A DNA stretch of 64,000 nt from Anaerolineae bacterium (GCA_019637635.1 JAHBVI010000010.1:27259-91258); one strand, 5' to 3'; positions 28,468-37,417 are shown, numbered from the stretch's first letter. A program made the numbers and translations. Notes: generated from the letters alone by a model not told the origin.

Positions 28468-28607
28468 TATTTCCCTCGCTTTTTTGGTCGCTACCATTTC
28501 CAATACAAGCTACAACGATGGTAGGTAGAGGGGCTTACGGGCATACTTAACAAGTACGGCCGTGTCTCCCCTATTCACATCTCTTTCACGTCTGGTAACC
28601 TCCCCGC

Positions 28608-29342
28608 CTAAACAGGCACAAAATCTAACAGTTGGGAGAGCATGGAAATACGATTCACGTTTGACGGAATATCTTGCACCGTGCCCACATTGGCGCGATC
28701 CAGCCAGATACCGCTGCCATATAACCCCTGTTCCACCGCGCCAATGGCATCCACATTCAAATTGTCGCCCACATACAGACATTGGGCAGCAGGTGTACGC
28801 AGCCGGTTTGCCGCCCGTTGAAATATGGTCTTGCTGGGTTTGTGAACGCCCACTTCCTCGCTGATGGTGATGTGTGCGGTGGGGATATACGCCCCTACCA
28901 GATTTTCCATCACCGGGCGCACGGTGGTTGAGTGGTTAGACAAAATCCCCAGTACCAGGTCTGTCTGATACAGCTTTTGCAGGGTAGATACCACATCATC
29001 ATACAAGGTAGTGGGCAGATGCCCATAGGCGATATAGATGCGGTAAGCCAGTTCGCGGCTGGTATCGGGATAACCCAGGCGGATGAGCATCTGCCGGTAA
29101 AAGTTCATGATCTCCCGCCGGGTCTGGGGTTTGACGGTCCCGTCTATTCGGCCCAGGGCAATATCCGCCAGCAAGGATTCTCTGGCGGCGCGGAAATCGC
29201 CTACCGGGTAATGAATGCCTACATGCTGGAACAGGACGGCCGTGCGTTCAATATGCGACATATCCGGTTGCAGCGTGTAAGCCAGCGTGAAGTCCCAATC
29301 AAACAGGACGGCCGTGATGCTCTTTGCCGACATTTTCACCAT
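28608..29342 (-). CDS. HAD-superfamily hydrolase
   Basis: A 244-residue HAD phosphatase. Motif I is FDWDFTLAYT (nucleophile Asp and acid/base Asp), motif II GILSNHST, motif III Lys in GVHKPSKTIF, motif IV YVGDNLNVDAIGA. A helical cap lies between motifs I and II, as in class C1 enzymes (phosphoglycolate or nucleotide phosphatase type). Two start codons, 29342 and 29333, are nine bases apart; the first is used. Substrate unknown. Confidence 0.85.
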   Translation of the reverse strand: MVKMSAKSITAVLFDWDFTLAYTLQPDMSHIERTAVLFQHVGIHYPVGDFRAARESLLADIALGRIDGTVKPQTRREIMNFYRQMLIRLGYPDTSRELAYRIYIAYGHLPTTLYDDVVSTLQKLYQTDLVLGILSNHSTTVRPVMENLVGAYIPTAHITISEEVGVHKPSKTIFQRAANRLRTPAAQCLYVGDNLNVDAIGAVEQGLYGSGIWLDRANVGTVQDIPSNVNRISMLSQLLDFVPV

Positions 29343-29352
29343 CCAATCTCGA

Positions 29353-29382
29353 AATTATGAATTATGAAGGATGAATTATGAA
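29353..29382. repeat. GAATTATGAAGGAT-type 30-base repeat, copy 1
   Basis: A 30-base tract made of ATTATGAA units, identical to 43177-43206. It lies just upstream of the HAD gene start. Confidence 0.8.
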
Positions 29383-29514
29383 CGTCATTCCTTCTGGCGC
29401 ATCTCACGGCACAATTTTGCAGTGGCGTGTACCCAGGTGAGATCATGGCAAACATTGTATGAGAACCACCCGGTTTATTCAGTGAAAAAGGCGATGATTT
29501 TACCGGCTAAACAA

Positions 29515-29551
29515 AAAACCCGAAGGGAAATTTACGCTCCCTTCGGGTTTT
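29515..29551. terminator. Intrinsic terminator after gatB
   Basis: AAAACCCGAAGGGA (29515-29528) and its exact complement (29538-29551) form a 14-bp stem with A/T flanks on both sides. It lies downstream of gatB on the minus strand. Confidence 0.85.
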
Positions 29552-29558
29552 ATAGATG

Positions 29559-29627
29559 GAGATTGAGAGATTGGGAGATTGGGAGATTGGGAGATTCAAT
29601 CTCCCAATCTCTTAATCTCTTAATCTC
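29559..29627. repeat. GAGATTGG array overlapping the gatB 3' end
   Basis: Five tandem GAGATTGGG-type units (29559-29596) face an inverted set (29598-29627). On the minus strand the inverted set encodes the final gatB residues LRLRD and its TAA stop. Confidence 0.85.
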
Positions 29628-31063
29628 AATAATTTCTGCGCCAACAGTTGGTTCACCAATGCCGGGTTGGCCTTGCCTTTACTTTGGCCCATCACCTGGC
29701 CCACAAACCAGCCGCGCAGCTTTTCTTCGCCGCTGGCATAGCGGGCCACCATTTCCGGGTTTGTTGCCAACACCTGCTCAATGAGGGCCACAATAGCCGC
29801 TTCGTCTGAGATTTGCGCCAACCCTCTGGCCTGCACAATGGCCGGGGCCGATTGGCCACTGCGGAACATCTCGGCCAGCACATCTTTGGCGGTGTTGTTG
29901 TTGATAGCCCCTTTGTCTACCAGGGCGATCAGTTCCACCAATCCGGCGGGGCTTATCTGGACTTGCTCGATGCTTTGTTTGTGTTCGTTCATCAGCCGGA
30001 ACAGTTCGTTGAGCAGCCATTTACTGACGGATTTGGGGTCGCCGCCGGCGGCTACGGCCGTGTCCAACCATGCCGCCACCGCCCGTTCCTCGGCCAACAC
30101 CCGCGCCTCATACGGCGTCAGCCCAAACTCATTGACATAACGCTCAATTTTGGCGTCCGGCAGTTCCGGCAAAGCCGCTCGTGCTTCGGCAATCCACGCC
30201 TCAGAAATAAACAGCGGCGGCAAATCCGGCTCTGGAAAGTAGCGGTAATCTTCCGCTTCTTCCTTGCTGCGCTGGCTAAACGTGCGCTTTTTGTCCTCAT
30301 TCCAGCCGCGTGTCTCCTGCACTACCCGCCCGCCGGATTCCACTACCTGGATTTGTCGCTCAATTTCGTGGGTAGAGCCATCGGCCAACGCTTTGAAGCT
30401 GTTCAGGTTTTTCAACTCCGTGCGGGTGCCAAATTCCTGGCTGCCGGACGGCCGTACACTGATATTCGGCTCCACACGCAGCACCCCCTTCTCCATGTCA
30501 CCACTGTTCACACCCAGGTAACGCAAAATCTGGCGGATTTTCATGGCATAGAGCCGCGCCTCCTCACCGCTGTGAATGTCCGGCTCGGAGACAATTTCCA
30601 GCAAAGGCACACCGGCGCGATTGTAGTCCACCAGAGAAGTCCCGTCGTCCTGGTGCGTGAGTTTGCCGGTGTCCTCCTCCATATGGACACGGCGGATGCC
30701 GATGCGTTTGTGTGTGCCATCGTCCAGTTCCACATCCAACCAGCCATTGACACCCAGCGGCTCTTCATACTGGCTGATCTGGTACCCCTTGGGCAGGTCG
30801 GGATAGAAATAATTTTTGCGGGCAAAGATGTTGTGTTGGTTGATCTGGCAGTTAAGGGCTAAGGCCACGCGCAAGGCGTACTCTACAGCCTGCCGGTTAA
30901 TCACGGGCAGTGTGCCGGGCATACCGAGACAGAGGGGGTGTACGGCCGTGTTTGGTTCGGCCTCCACGCTGTCCACCACCGGCGCCGCACAAAACATCTT
31001 CGACGCCGTCATCAACTCCGCATGAATCTCCAATCCAATAATCGCTTCGTATTTGTTATTCAT
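29612..31063 (-). CDS. gatB: Aspartyl/glutamyl-tRNA(Asn/Gln) amidotransferase subunit B
   Basis: A 483-residue GatB, which binds misacylated Glu-tRNA(Gln) or Asp-tRNA(Asn) for transamidation. It opens [12 protein letters not shown]; further hallmarks are [21 protein letters not shown] near 85, [12 protein letters not shown] near 125, [17 protein letters not shown] near 148, a GNMEKG-like segment, [19 protein letters not shown] near 265, and a C-terminal YqeY-type tail domain. The start overlaps the upstream TA toxin-like gene by four bases. The last five codons and stop derive from a GAGATT repeat. gatA and gatC lie 6-11 kb away on the same strand. Confidence 0.95.
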   Translation of the reverse strand: MNNKYEAIIGLEIHAELMTASKMFCAAPVVDSVEAEPNTAVHPLCLGMPGTLPVINRQAVEYALRVALALNCQINQHNIFARKNYFYPDLPKGYQISQYEEPLGVNGWLDVELDDGTHKRIGIRRVHMEEDTGKLTHQDDGTSLVDYNRAGVPLLEIVSEPDIHSGEEARLYAMKIRQILRYLGVNSGDMEKGVLRVEPNISVRPSGSQEFGTRTELKNLNSFKALADGSTHEIERQIQVVESGGRVVQETRGWNEDKKRTFSQRSKEEAEDYRYFPEPDLPPLFISEAWIAEARAALPELPDAKIERYVNEFGLTPYEARVLAEERAVAAWLDTAVAAGGDPKSVSKWLLNELFRLMNEHKQSIEQVQISPAGLVELIALVDKGAINNNTAKDVLAEMFRSGQSAPAIVQARGLAQISDEAAIVALIEQVLATNPEMVARYASGEEKLRGWFVGQVMGQSKGKANPALVNQLLAQKLLRLRD

Positions 31064-31503
31064 TCACCCTCTCGCTCAATTTGTTGAATCAAGTTTTCAA
31101 CCTCTCGGATAATCTGAGGAAGATTTGGTTGATTAAAACTCATGCCAGGTGCGGGGACGCGGTTATGTTTGATGTCAGGCGAAATGTGTTTGTGGTGCGG
31201 GTGCGTACTTTGCAGTGCTGGCTCATTTGGGTGAGGTTGGGGATCATACCAAAACAGTTTTTCCTCACTTTGCCATATTTCGTAACCATACCAATCAATC
31301 ATGGCAGGCAAGCGATGAGACAGAATCCGTTCACGCACCACCACACGAAAATCATGGGCAAAGTAAAGTTCGCCAGTAACACGGGCTAACGATGAGCCAC
31401 GCCGGACGAACGTGACTGTTGAACGATACACTGATGGAAACTGATCTGGTAGTGTGTACAAGAACAGTTCATAATCTTCCACCGAACGGAGGGGGTTGCT
31501 CAT
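31060..31503 (-). CDS. TumE-like toxin (DUF6516 family)
   Basis: A 147-residue protein with the DUF6516/TumE outline: an N-terminal [18 protein letters not shown] segment, the strand [48 protein letters not shown] in the middle, and a His-rich [11 protein letters not shown] region. It overlaps its upstream partner and downstream gatB by four bases each (ATGA-type). Its position directly after a small acidic partner supports a type II toxin-antitoxin pair. The assignment is by pattern and is moderate. Confidence 0.65.
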   Translation of the reverse strand: MSNPLRSVEDYELFLYTLPDQFPSVYRSTVTFVRRGSSLARVTGELYFAHDFRVVVRERILSHRLPAMIDWYGYEIWQSEEKLFWYDPQPHPNEPALQSTHPHHKHISPDIKHNRVPAPGMSFNQPNLPQIIREVENLIQQIEREGE

Positions 31504-31769
31504 ACGGCCGTGCGAATAAGCCCCGAAAGGCTGGCTGTCTGCTTTTGAATTCGTTGAATTGCATTCCGGTATTCAGCCTGGCGTTCCAGCCAGGTCTTAT
31601 ACACACTGGCCCACTCGCCAAAGTCCAATACCCAGGCATCATCTTCTGGTTCTTCGCCGTTTACGTAAGCTGCATAAAACGTCTCTGAACGAATCCCATA
31701 TTTCCGTTCAAACTCCAAAAGCTCTTCTTCAAGCGCATGAATATCCGTCAAAATTTCATAAGGCGTCAT
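31500..31769 (-). CDS. TumA-like antitoxin partner
   Basis: An 89-residue acidic, helical protein with the pattern EEELLEFERKYGIRSETFY, then a short acidic linker and FGEWASVYKTWLERQ. Small proteins of this outline commonly precede DUF6516 toxins. GAGAGGTGATAT gives a good ribosome-binding site. It is the first gene of a run that overlaps the toxin and then gatB. Confidence 0.6.
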   Translation of the reverse strand: MTPYEILTDIHALEEELLEFERKYGIRSETFYAAYVNGEEPEDDAWVLDFGEWASVYKTWLERQAEYRNAIQRIQKQTASLSGLIRTAV

Positions 31770-31831
31770 ATATCACCTCTCACATATAAATCATATCCGA
31801 TCTGGCTGATTTCTCGCTTCTGTCAAAGGCA

Positions 31832-32557
31832 TCAAGGGTTACTATCTGCAATAATCCAGGGATCAGTTCCGGCGAGGCGAGTAAGACTGTAAGTGATGCG
31901 TTGATTAGCAACAGTATTGTCAAAATTTGTTAACGCTAAAACCACTTCAACAGATGCCGTTGTATCTGTTTCATCTAGGACTTCAAGTTTTAGAATTTCA
32001 ACCTTTCTAAAAGAATTCCAATACTGGCAATATGGAGTCAATCCGGTTGAATGCTTATTAACCCGATAATCTCCTGATAACCTTTCCCATGCGTCTCGAC
32101 AGTTGATATTGTCCTGCAAGCTAAAGTAGCCTATAACAAATGCTTCAGAATCCCTTAGTTCTAATTGTTTTTGTGCATCTGAATACCCGTACCAGAATAA
32201 CGCTAGAACTATCACAAAGATGACGCCGCCTACCCAACACCCAATATGGCCACCGCTGGTTGGTGAGCTAACGTAGGTGTCTTGGTCATCATTGTGGGTG
32301 ATTGGCTCAACTAATCCATAGTTCTGGATCACTGTTGATCTCTCATACCAAACTTGGTCCCTAAGTTCAAACAACCGACCACGACGCTCAAAATATTTTA
32401 CTAACTCTCGTCCGAACTCTGGCACTGTAGTTTCTGCGCTAACATCTTCCCAATTAACTCCCATCTGTTGACAAAGCTCTTTCATTTCCCGGAGGTTGTA
32501 TGTCCGAACAATTAGGGTATGTAATTCGTTTATTTGTTCGTTTTCTAACTCAGCCAT
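31832..32557 (-). CDS. Membrane protein with N-terminal effector-associated-like adaptor domain
   Basis: A 241-residue protein. Residues 1-80 form a helical domain with LREMKELCQQMGVNWED and ELVKYFERRGRLFEL, matching the pattern of the C-terminal adaptor of the response regulator at 5223 (RRGRLPELLALC). Residues about 107-128 form one membrane helix (WVGGVIFVIVLALFW). The rest (residues 130-241) is a predicted extracytoplasmic alpha/beta domain with a fold like NTF2/DUF4878 proteins (AWERLSGDYRV; ASVEVVLALTNF). Base composition is visibly lower in GC than the neighbours, suggesting transfer. Function unknown; the adaptor suggests it is a partner in a signalling or conflict assembly. Confidence 0.6.
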   Translation of the reverse strand: MAELENEQINELHTLIVRTYNLREMKELCQQMGVNWEDVSAETTVPEFGRELVKYFERRGRLFELRDQVWYERSTVIQNYGLVEPITHNDDQDTYVSSPTSGGHIGCWVGGVIFVIVLALFWYGYSDAQKQLELRDSEAFVIGYFSLQDNINCRDAWERLSGDYRVNKHSTGLTPYCQYWNSFRKVEILKLEVLDETDTTASVEVVLALTNFDNTVANQRITYSLTRLAGTDPWIIADSNP

Positions 32558-32582
32558 GTCTATAGTTGCCTCAAGGTCAGAT

Positions 32583-32708
32583 TCAAACCTCTATCGTTTC
32601 TACCTCATAAGGCTGGATAAGGACATTGGCAGGAATGCCCAGGCCCGATTGCAATTTGCGGATCATGTTTAGGGACAACGGCCGTTTCCGGTTTCTGTTT
32701 GGATTGAT
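32583..32708 (-). pseudogene. C-terminal remnant of a HigA-type HTH antitoxin
   Basis: On the minus strand a 41-codon open stretch reads RKRPLSLNMIRKLQSGLGIP then ANVLIQPYEV, which matches the end of HigA/XRE antitoxins (GKRPLTLxMIRxLHxGLGIPAEVLI). Upstream an in-frame stop TAG (32709-32711) cuts it off and no start codon or N-terminal HTH helices are present. No HigB toxin is adjacent. Confidence 0.6.
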
Positions 32709-32763
32709 CTAAACTCCATCGCCAGTCTGGAACCATCATGGTGTTGCTCGTCATTTTTGCTCG

Positions 32764-33201
32764 TTAATTGGAGGGTCTGCTTGCTTCTCTGTTATACCAG
32801 ATCAGGAAATTGGCCGCGTTAACGATCTCCACCTGCGCGTAATTGCCCAAATCCAGCAAATGATGGTCGCCAGAGACGATTATTTGGGCCTGGACAGCTA
32901 CGGCGCAAGCCAAAACCGCGTCATCATCTGGATCGGCGATAATAGTAGGATTAATGATTGCTGGTTCAACGCGGGTAGTGAGAGCAGCGTAACCTTTAAG
33001 TAGCTGCGATTGCGTAACCCTTGCTTGTTCCAACCGGGTAGCAAACTTCTCCCGGTGCAAAACATCAGCAAGTTCCGCGATTAGCGCATCGGTCGTAAAA
33101 AGGCTAACCTTTCCCTCACGGGCCAATGTCAAAATCTGGCGCGGTGGGCCTGCCCATAATAAGCCAGAAATAACGGTGTTCGTATCAAGCACGACGCGCA
33201 T
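32764..33201 (-). CDS. PIN-domain toxin (COG1569-type)
   Basis: A 145-residue PIN endonuclease: VVLDTNTVISGLLW at the N-terminus gives the first acidic residue and PIN_3 signature; ELADVLHREKF is in the middle; IADPDDDAVLACA and IIVSGDHHLLDL supply the remaining acids. Such proteins are ribonuclease toxins paired with small antitoxins. The antitoxin gene overlaps its start (33185 upstream). The ATG at 33201 fits the PIN start; an ATG at 33213 is possible. Confidence 0.8.
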   Translation of the reverse strand: MRVVLDTNTVISGLLWAGPPRQILTLAREGKVSLFTTDALIAELADVLHREKFATRLEQARVTQSQLLKGYAALTTRVEPAIINPTIIADPDDDAVLACAVAVQAQIIVSGDHHLLDLGNYAQVEIVNAANFLIWYNREASRPSN

Positions 33202-33424
33202 GGCGGGCAGCATCTACCTCAACTTCAATTTCACTCTCTGTCAACGGCCGCATCTCTACATTTGCCAACCGATCCATTGCCCTAAACAGTTGGTCAACCT
33301 GGTTTTGCCGTTCTAATTCTTGTTCGATAAGTGCAGTGATTGTTTCTGGATTCAACAAATTGGCAGCTTTCGCCTGCTTTGCCACATCATCTGGTAAGGT
33401 TAAAGTTAGTTGAATAGAAGTCAT
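33185..33424 (-). CDS. Antitoxin partner of the PIN toxin
   Basis: A 79-residue protein starting TSIQLTLTLPDDVAKQAK, an arc-type ribbon then helix, followed by NPETITALIEQELERQNQVD and an acidic C-terminus (ESEIEVEVDAARH) that would wrap the toxin. GGAG stands before the ATG. It overlaps the PIN gene by 17 bases, the usual antitoxin-first order. Confidence 0.7.
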   Translation of the reverse strand: MTSIQLTLTLPDDVAKQAKAANLLNPETITALIEQELERQNQVDQLFRAMDRLANVEMRPLTESEIEVEVDAARHARRA

Positions 33425-33471
33425 GATTTTGCTCCATTTCAAAGGGCAATTGCCAATAGTTTAGCAGATTT

Positions 33472-34635
33472 CTACCCATGCCGGCGCATGAAGCGTTCCA
33501 GGCGGTTGAGGGCGTCTTCGATTTTTTCGTAGGCGGTGGCGTAGCTGGCACGCATAAAACCGGCCCCACTCGGCCCAAACGCTTCGCCGGGCACCATGGC
33601 CACCTCCTCCTCTTCCAGCAGCTTCATGGCAAATTCGTCGCCGCTCATGCCGGTGCGGGCGATGGAGGGGAAGGCGTAAAACGCCCCACGCGGCTCAAAG
33701 CAGTCCAGCCCCAACGAGTTGAAGCCGTCCACAATCAGGCGGCGGCGGCGGTCATATTCGGCGCGCATCGCCTCCACATGTTCTTCGGCGGCGGGCGTAA
33801 AGGCGGCCAGGGCGGCCATTTGCCCGGTGGTGGGGGCGGACATGATGGTGTATTGATGCACTTTGCGCATGGCTCCCAGGATTTCCGGGTTAGCGCAGGC
33901 GTAACCGATGCGCCAGCCAGTCATGGCGTAATCTTTGCTGAAGCCGCCGAGCAGGATGGTACGTTCGGCCAGGCCCGGCAGGGCGGGCACACAGGTGTGG
34001 GGAATGCCGTACACCAGCCGGTCATAAATTTCGTCAGAGATGATGAGCAGGTCGTGTTTTTGGGCTACGGCCGTGACCTCCTCCATCCTCTCTCTTGTCA
34101 TCACCGCCCCCGTGGGGTTGTTGGGGTAGCCGAGCAGCAGCGCCTTCGTGCGTGGCGTCACGGCCGCTTCAATCGCCTCGGCCGTGACCATAAAATCGTT
34201 TTGCATGGTGGTAGGCACGTACACGGGCACCCCCCCGGCAAAGCTCACTTCCGGGCCATAAGCCACAAAACAGGGTTCGGGGATGATCACTTCGTCGCCG
34301 GGATTGAGTACGGCCGTACACACCAGATACAGCGCCTCACTCACCCCCACCGTGATGATAATCTCGCTTTCCGGGTCATAACTCACCTGGTAGCGGGCTG
34401 CCAGGTTTTGCGCCAGCGCCCGCCGCAGTTCTATTGTGCCGCTGTTAGACGTATAGGCCGTCTCGCCGCGCCGCAGCGAGGCAATGCCCGCTTCCAAAAT
34501 GGGCGGCGGCGTCACAAAATCCGGCTCGCCAATACCCAACGAAATGACGTTTTTCATGGTGGCGGCAATATCAAAAAACTTGCGAATGCCTGACGGCGGG
34601 GCCTGGGCTACCCGATCAGAAATAAAGTTACGCAT
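33472..34635 (-). CDS. Class I/II PLP-dependent aminotransferase
   Basis: A 387-residue aminotransferase. ISLGIGEPDF near 32, YTSNSGTIELRRALA near 65, NPNNPTGAVMTRE near 160, SDEIYDRLVYG near 192, and the PLP-lysine motif GGFSKDYAMTGWRIGYA near 222 place it in the fold-type I AspC/AlaT group (often annotated as aspartate or aromatic aminotransferase). The ATG at 34635 is set by AGGAGG at 5-8 bases; an upstream ATG at 34650 reads through that site. It follows the OLD-like ATPase gene. Confidence 0.9.
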   Translation of the reverse strand: MRNFISDRVAQAPPSGIRKFFDIAATMKNVISLGIGEPDFVTPPPILEAGIASLRRGETAYTSNSGTIELRRALAQNLAARYQVSYDPESEIIITVGVSEALYLVCTAVLNPGDEVIIPEPCFVAYGPEVSFAGGVPVYVPTTMQNDFMVTAEAIEAAVTPRTKALLLGYPNNPTGAVMTRERMEEVTAVAQKHDLLIISDEIYDRLVYGIPHTCVPALPGLAERTILLGGFSKDYAMTGWRIGYACANPEILGAMRKVHQYTIMSAPTTGQMAALAAFTPAAEEHVEAMRAEYDRRRRLIVDGFNSLGLDCFEPRGAFYAFPSIARTGMSGDEFAMKLLEEEEVAMVPGEAFGPSGAGFMRASYATAYEKIEDALNRLERFMRRHG

Positions 34636-34646
34636 ATCTCCTCCTC

Positions 34647-36395
34647 TCATTCACTAATAGGGTGTGCTCGTTTCGCCGTAGCCAGGATTGCATCCAACAC
34701 TTCAGATACTTCCGAGTCTATTCGATCTACAGGCATGAAGCGGACCAACACATGGTAATCTGTTTTATTCATCAAGTTTGGCAAATCGAGTCGTTTGAAA
34801 AATGTCTCAAAAAGCCTGTCTAAAAAATCTTCGCTGGCTTTCGTGTCTATCCACCATCGGTCTGCTAAATCTCGTTGCGCTGCGCGAGGTACAAAATCTT
34901 CTATACACTCTTGCATGATTTCACGCCGCTGACGACGAATAGCGGACTCAAACAAAGGCCCAGGGGATAACTCACTCAAGAACTCTCCAGCATAAGCTAA
35001 AAGCGTATCCGGTGTACAAAAATAGTTCTCCACCTCACGTCTGCGCCACATATATTCTTGAAGACCAGATTGACTTTCCAGCGAGCGTTCCAGTCGGTCA
35101 AACAAGGCATACCCCACAAGATCAGATTTTGCTTCCCTAAGCCCATAGAAGTGTTGTCTGGCTTTAACAGGTTGGTTGTAAACATAGTTTACAAATGGCG
35201 AAGCCAACATTTCTTGCACCGGGTGAGAAAGCTTTTCAGCAAAGGCACGTAATATGGCCAGATCAGTTGATCCCTCTAAATATAACACCCATCCCGTTTG
35301 TTCTGCTTGATAATACTGCTCAAATCCAATCTCTTTAAGAGATTTGAGGAGTTGACTACCTCTATCATCAATGCGATGTGGCTCTCCCACAAATGCAACC
35401 ACTGTATCCCGGTCAGCCGCCTCATTCAAAATAACCTCCGAATGACTGGCAATAATGATCTGGCTTCCTTGTTCTCTGGCAGAATTTACCAGGAGTTCGT
35501 AGATTTGCCGTTGGCGCAAAATCTCCAAATGGGCATCCGGTTCATCTAGCAATAAGACAGAATTTGGATTAACCGCTAAATATGCCATCAAAAGCAATGT
35601 TTGTTGTAAGCCCCGCCCAGAAGATGATAAATCCAAGTTGACGCCTGAGCGATCCTGGTAAGACATGGTGATCTCACCTCTTTCCACAATATAAATGGGT
35701 TTTTCCAGCCTGACTCCAAAGAGTTTTTCGATTTGCTCACATGTTTTTTGCCAATGGCTGTCTTCACCCTCAGTAGGATTTGCCAACTGGTAACACAGAT
35801 TACGCAACACTTCGGCGGTGCGCCCCTCGCCAATCCTGACATTGATAGCACCTGTGTCTAACCTTATTTCATTCGCCGCCAAACCAGACATTGGCGGCAA
35901 AAACGCCACTCGCAATTTTTCTGCCTCATCTGGGACAGGCATTCGCTCCGGGTTCTGACCCTCGCTAAGACGAAGCGGTCGGCAATAAATAGATTCTTCA
36001 TTAGCGTAATCAAATTCAAATCCACATTGCCAGGCATTGCCTCCGGTTACGCCTTCTACAACAATGTCCACACGAACATTCTCTGTTCGCTGTGGGCCAT
36101 TTCCTCTATGAATGTCTCGCACGTGGAGATCACGCCACAGAAGGTTTGCGCCAGGGACAGGTGTGGCAATTAAGTCGCGCCGATTGATAGTTACGCCAGG
36201 ACGTTTTGCGGGAGTCGTTTTTTTACCTTTGCGCTTTTCATTCCACCGTCGCAAGCCAATTTCCCAAAGTGACAAAGCTTGCAGGGCTGTTGTTTTTCCA
36301 GAATTATTGGGGCCAATAAAAACAACAGGGTTTCCTAGAGGAATTTCCACCTCATCAAAGCGTTTGAAATTTCTTATGGTCAGTTTGGTAAACAT
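34647..36395 (-). CDS. OLD-like ATPase with TOPRIM-type nuclease domain
   Basis: A 582-residue protein. N-terminal ABC-type ATPase: FTKLTIRNFKRFDEVEI, Walker A GPNNSGKTT near residue 30, signature-like LSSSGRGLQQTLLL near 255, Walker B SVLLLDEPDAHLE near 285, and His in IASHSEVILNEA. A TOPRIM-type segment follows (LYLEGSTDLAILRAFA near 365, VGYALFD near 420). This matches OLD-family and Gabija GajA-type nucleases, but no UvrD-like helicase (GajB) partner is next to it. The gene lacks the ACGGCCGT octamer over 1.75 kb and is less GC-rich than its neighbours, suggesting recent arrival. The start is ATG 36395; GTG 36404 would overlap the upstream stop. Confidence 0.8.
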   Translation of the reverse strand: MFTKLTIRNFKRFDEVEIPLGNPVVFIGPNNSGKTTALQALSLWEIGLRRWNEKRKGKKTTPAKRPGVTINRRDLIATPVPGANLLWRDLHVRDIHRGNGPQRTENVRVDIVVEGVTGGNAWQCGFEFDYANEESIYCRPLRLSEGQNPERMPVPDEAEKLRVAFLPPMSGLAANEIRLDTGAINVRIGEGRTAEVLRNLCYQLANPTEGEDSHWQKTCEQIEKLFGVRLEKPIYIVERGEITMSYQDRSGVNLDLSSSGRGLQQTLLLMAYLAVNPNSVLLLDEPDAHLEILRQRQIYELLVNSAREQGSQIIIASHSEVILNEAADRDTVVAFVGEPHRIDDRGSQLLKSLKEIGFEQYYQAEQTGWVLYLEGSTDLAILRAFAEKLSHPVQEMLASPFVNYVYNQPVKARQHFYGLREAKSDLVGYALFDRLERSLESQSGLQEYMWRRREVENYFCTPDTLLAYAGEFLSELSPGPLFESAIRRQRREIMQECIEDFVPRAAQRDLADRWWIDTKASEDFLDRLFETFFKRLDLPNLMNKTDYHVLVRFMPVDRIDSEVSEVLDAILATAKRAHPISE

Positions 36396-36400
36396 GACAA

Positions 36401-37402
36401 TCACCCTAAATCCACAATCGAATCATCGCCAATAAACATCGTTTTGCCGTGCCCAATTAACTTTGCTCTTTCGCCAATCAACGCACCATCTAAAATAGCG
36501 TTTTCTAGCTGCGCGTTAGCGTCTATGATGCTGTTTTTGATGATGCTGTTGCTAATTTGTGCGCCGGGGCCGATGCTGACGTAGGGGCCGATGACGCTGT
36601 TGTCTACGCTGGCATCGGCGTGAATGAAGACGGGCGGCAGGGCGGTGAAATCTTCGGCATAGCTACGGTCAATGGCGTCTTCGCTGCCGTAACCCAGCCC
36701 CAACAACCGTTCGTTGGTCGCCAGGATGTTTTCCGGGTTGCCTGCATCCAGCCAGAAGATGGTTTCCTGGGTGCGGACTTTGAGACCCTGCTCCAGCAAG
36801 ACCTGGTAGGCGTCGGCCAGGTAGTATTCGCCTTTGGTCTGACGGCCGTCCGCAATAATCCTATCCAGGGCGTGGCGTAGGATACGGCCGTGCCGGAACC
36901 AATGAATCCCCGCAATCGCCTGCTGGTAACGGTCATGGTCGGGCTTCTCGATCAATTCCGTCACAAACCCATCGGCGTCCGTGGCCACCACGCCAAATTT
37001 GCGCGGGTCTTCTACCTCTTGCACCAGCATCACCACATCGGCCGTCGCGTCGGGCAATTCCGTATACCGCGCCTGCACAATGCCATCGCCAAAGGCTATA
37101 ACCAGTTCCCCCTCATCCATAAAATCGCGGCACAGCCAGAGCGCGTGCGCCTGCCCTAACAATTCTTCCTGCACTACAAAATGGCTGTCCAGATGCGGAT
37201 ACTGTTCCCGAATCCACGCCTCAATCTGCTCCCCTTTGTAGCCAATCACAAAAATCACTTCTTCGGTGGTGATGTCGCTCATCAGGTCGAGCAGGTGGCC
37301 GATGACGGTTTTGCCCGCCACATGCAGCAGCGGCTTCGCCCGGCTCCACGTATACGGCCGCATCCGTTTGCCAAACCCGGCGAGGGGGATGATCACTTTC
37401 AT
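36401..37402 (-). CDS. Sugar-1-phosphate nucleotidyltransferase
   Basis: A 333-residue enzyme. N-terminal GT-A-like nucleotidyltransferase: PLAGFGKRMRPYT near residue 6 (the GxGxRxxP nucleotide loop), KPLLHVAGKTVIGHLL, IAFGDGI near 100 (metal Asp), FVTELIEKPD near 150. Residues about 260-333 are a left-handed beta-helix of hexapeptide repeats (SVDNSVIGPYVSIGPGAQIS). This fits glucose-1-phosphate thymidylyltransferase/UDP-glucose pyrophosphorylase-type enzymes used in surface polysaccharide synthesis. AAGGA precedes the ATG. Confidence 0.85.
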   Translation of the reverse strand: MKVIIPLAGFGKRMRPYTWSRAKPLLHVAGKTVIGHLLDLMSDITTEEVIFVIGYKGEQIEAWIREQYPHLDSHFVVQEELLGQAHALWLCRDFMDEGELVIAFGDGIVQARYTELPDATADVVMLVQEVEDPRKFGVVATDADGFVTELIEKPDHDRYQQAIAGIHWFRHGRILRHALDRIIADGRQTKGEYYLADAYQVLLEQGLKVRTQETIFWLDAGNPENILATNERLLGLGYGSEDAIDRSYAEDFTALPPVFIHADASVDNSVIGPYVSIGPGAQISNSIIKNSIIDANAQLENAILDGALIGERAKLIGHGKTMFIGDDSIVDLG

Positions 37403-37417
37403 GGTTTGTCCTTATAG

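Noticed and set aside
28510..28782. 90-codon minus-strand frame at the HAD gene 3' end
   Set aside because: Overlaps the HAD coding region in another frame and lacks a ribosome-binding site.
29559..29627. CRISPR-like array
   Set aside because: Units are 7-9 bases with no unique spacers, and an inverted set follows; not CRISPR.
29813..30862. 349-codon frame opposite gatB
   Set aside because: Antisense to gatB; low-complexity composition and no domain.
31790..31826. TTGACA and TATGAT upstream of the TumA-like gene
   Set aside because: Both elements are good, but the spacing is 25 bases, too long for a sigma-70 promoter.
33478..34593. 371-codon frame opposite the aminotransferase
   Set aside because: Antisense to a conserved gene; Gly/His-rich without motifs.
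34647..36395. Gabija defence system
   Set aside because: GajA-like ATPase/TOPRIM layout is present but no GajB helicase gene is adjacent, so a complete system is not supported.
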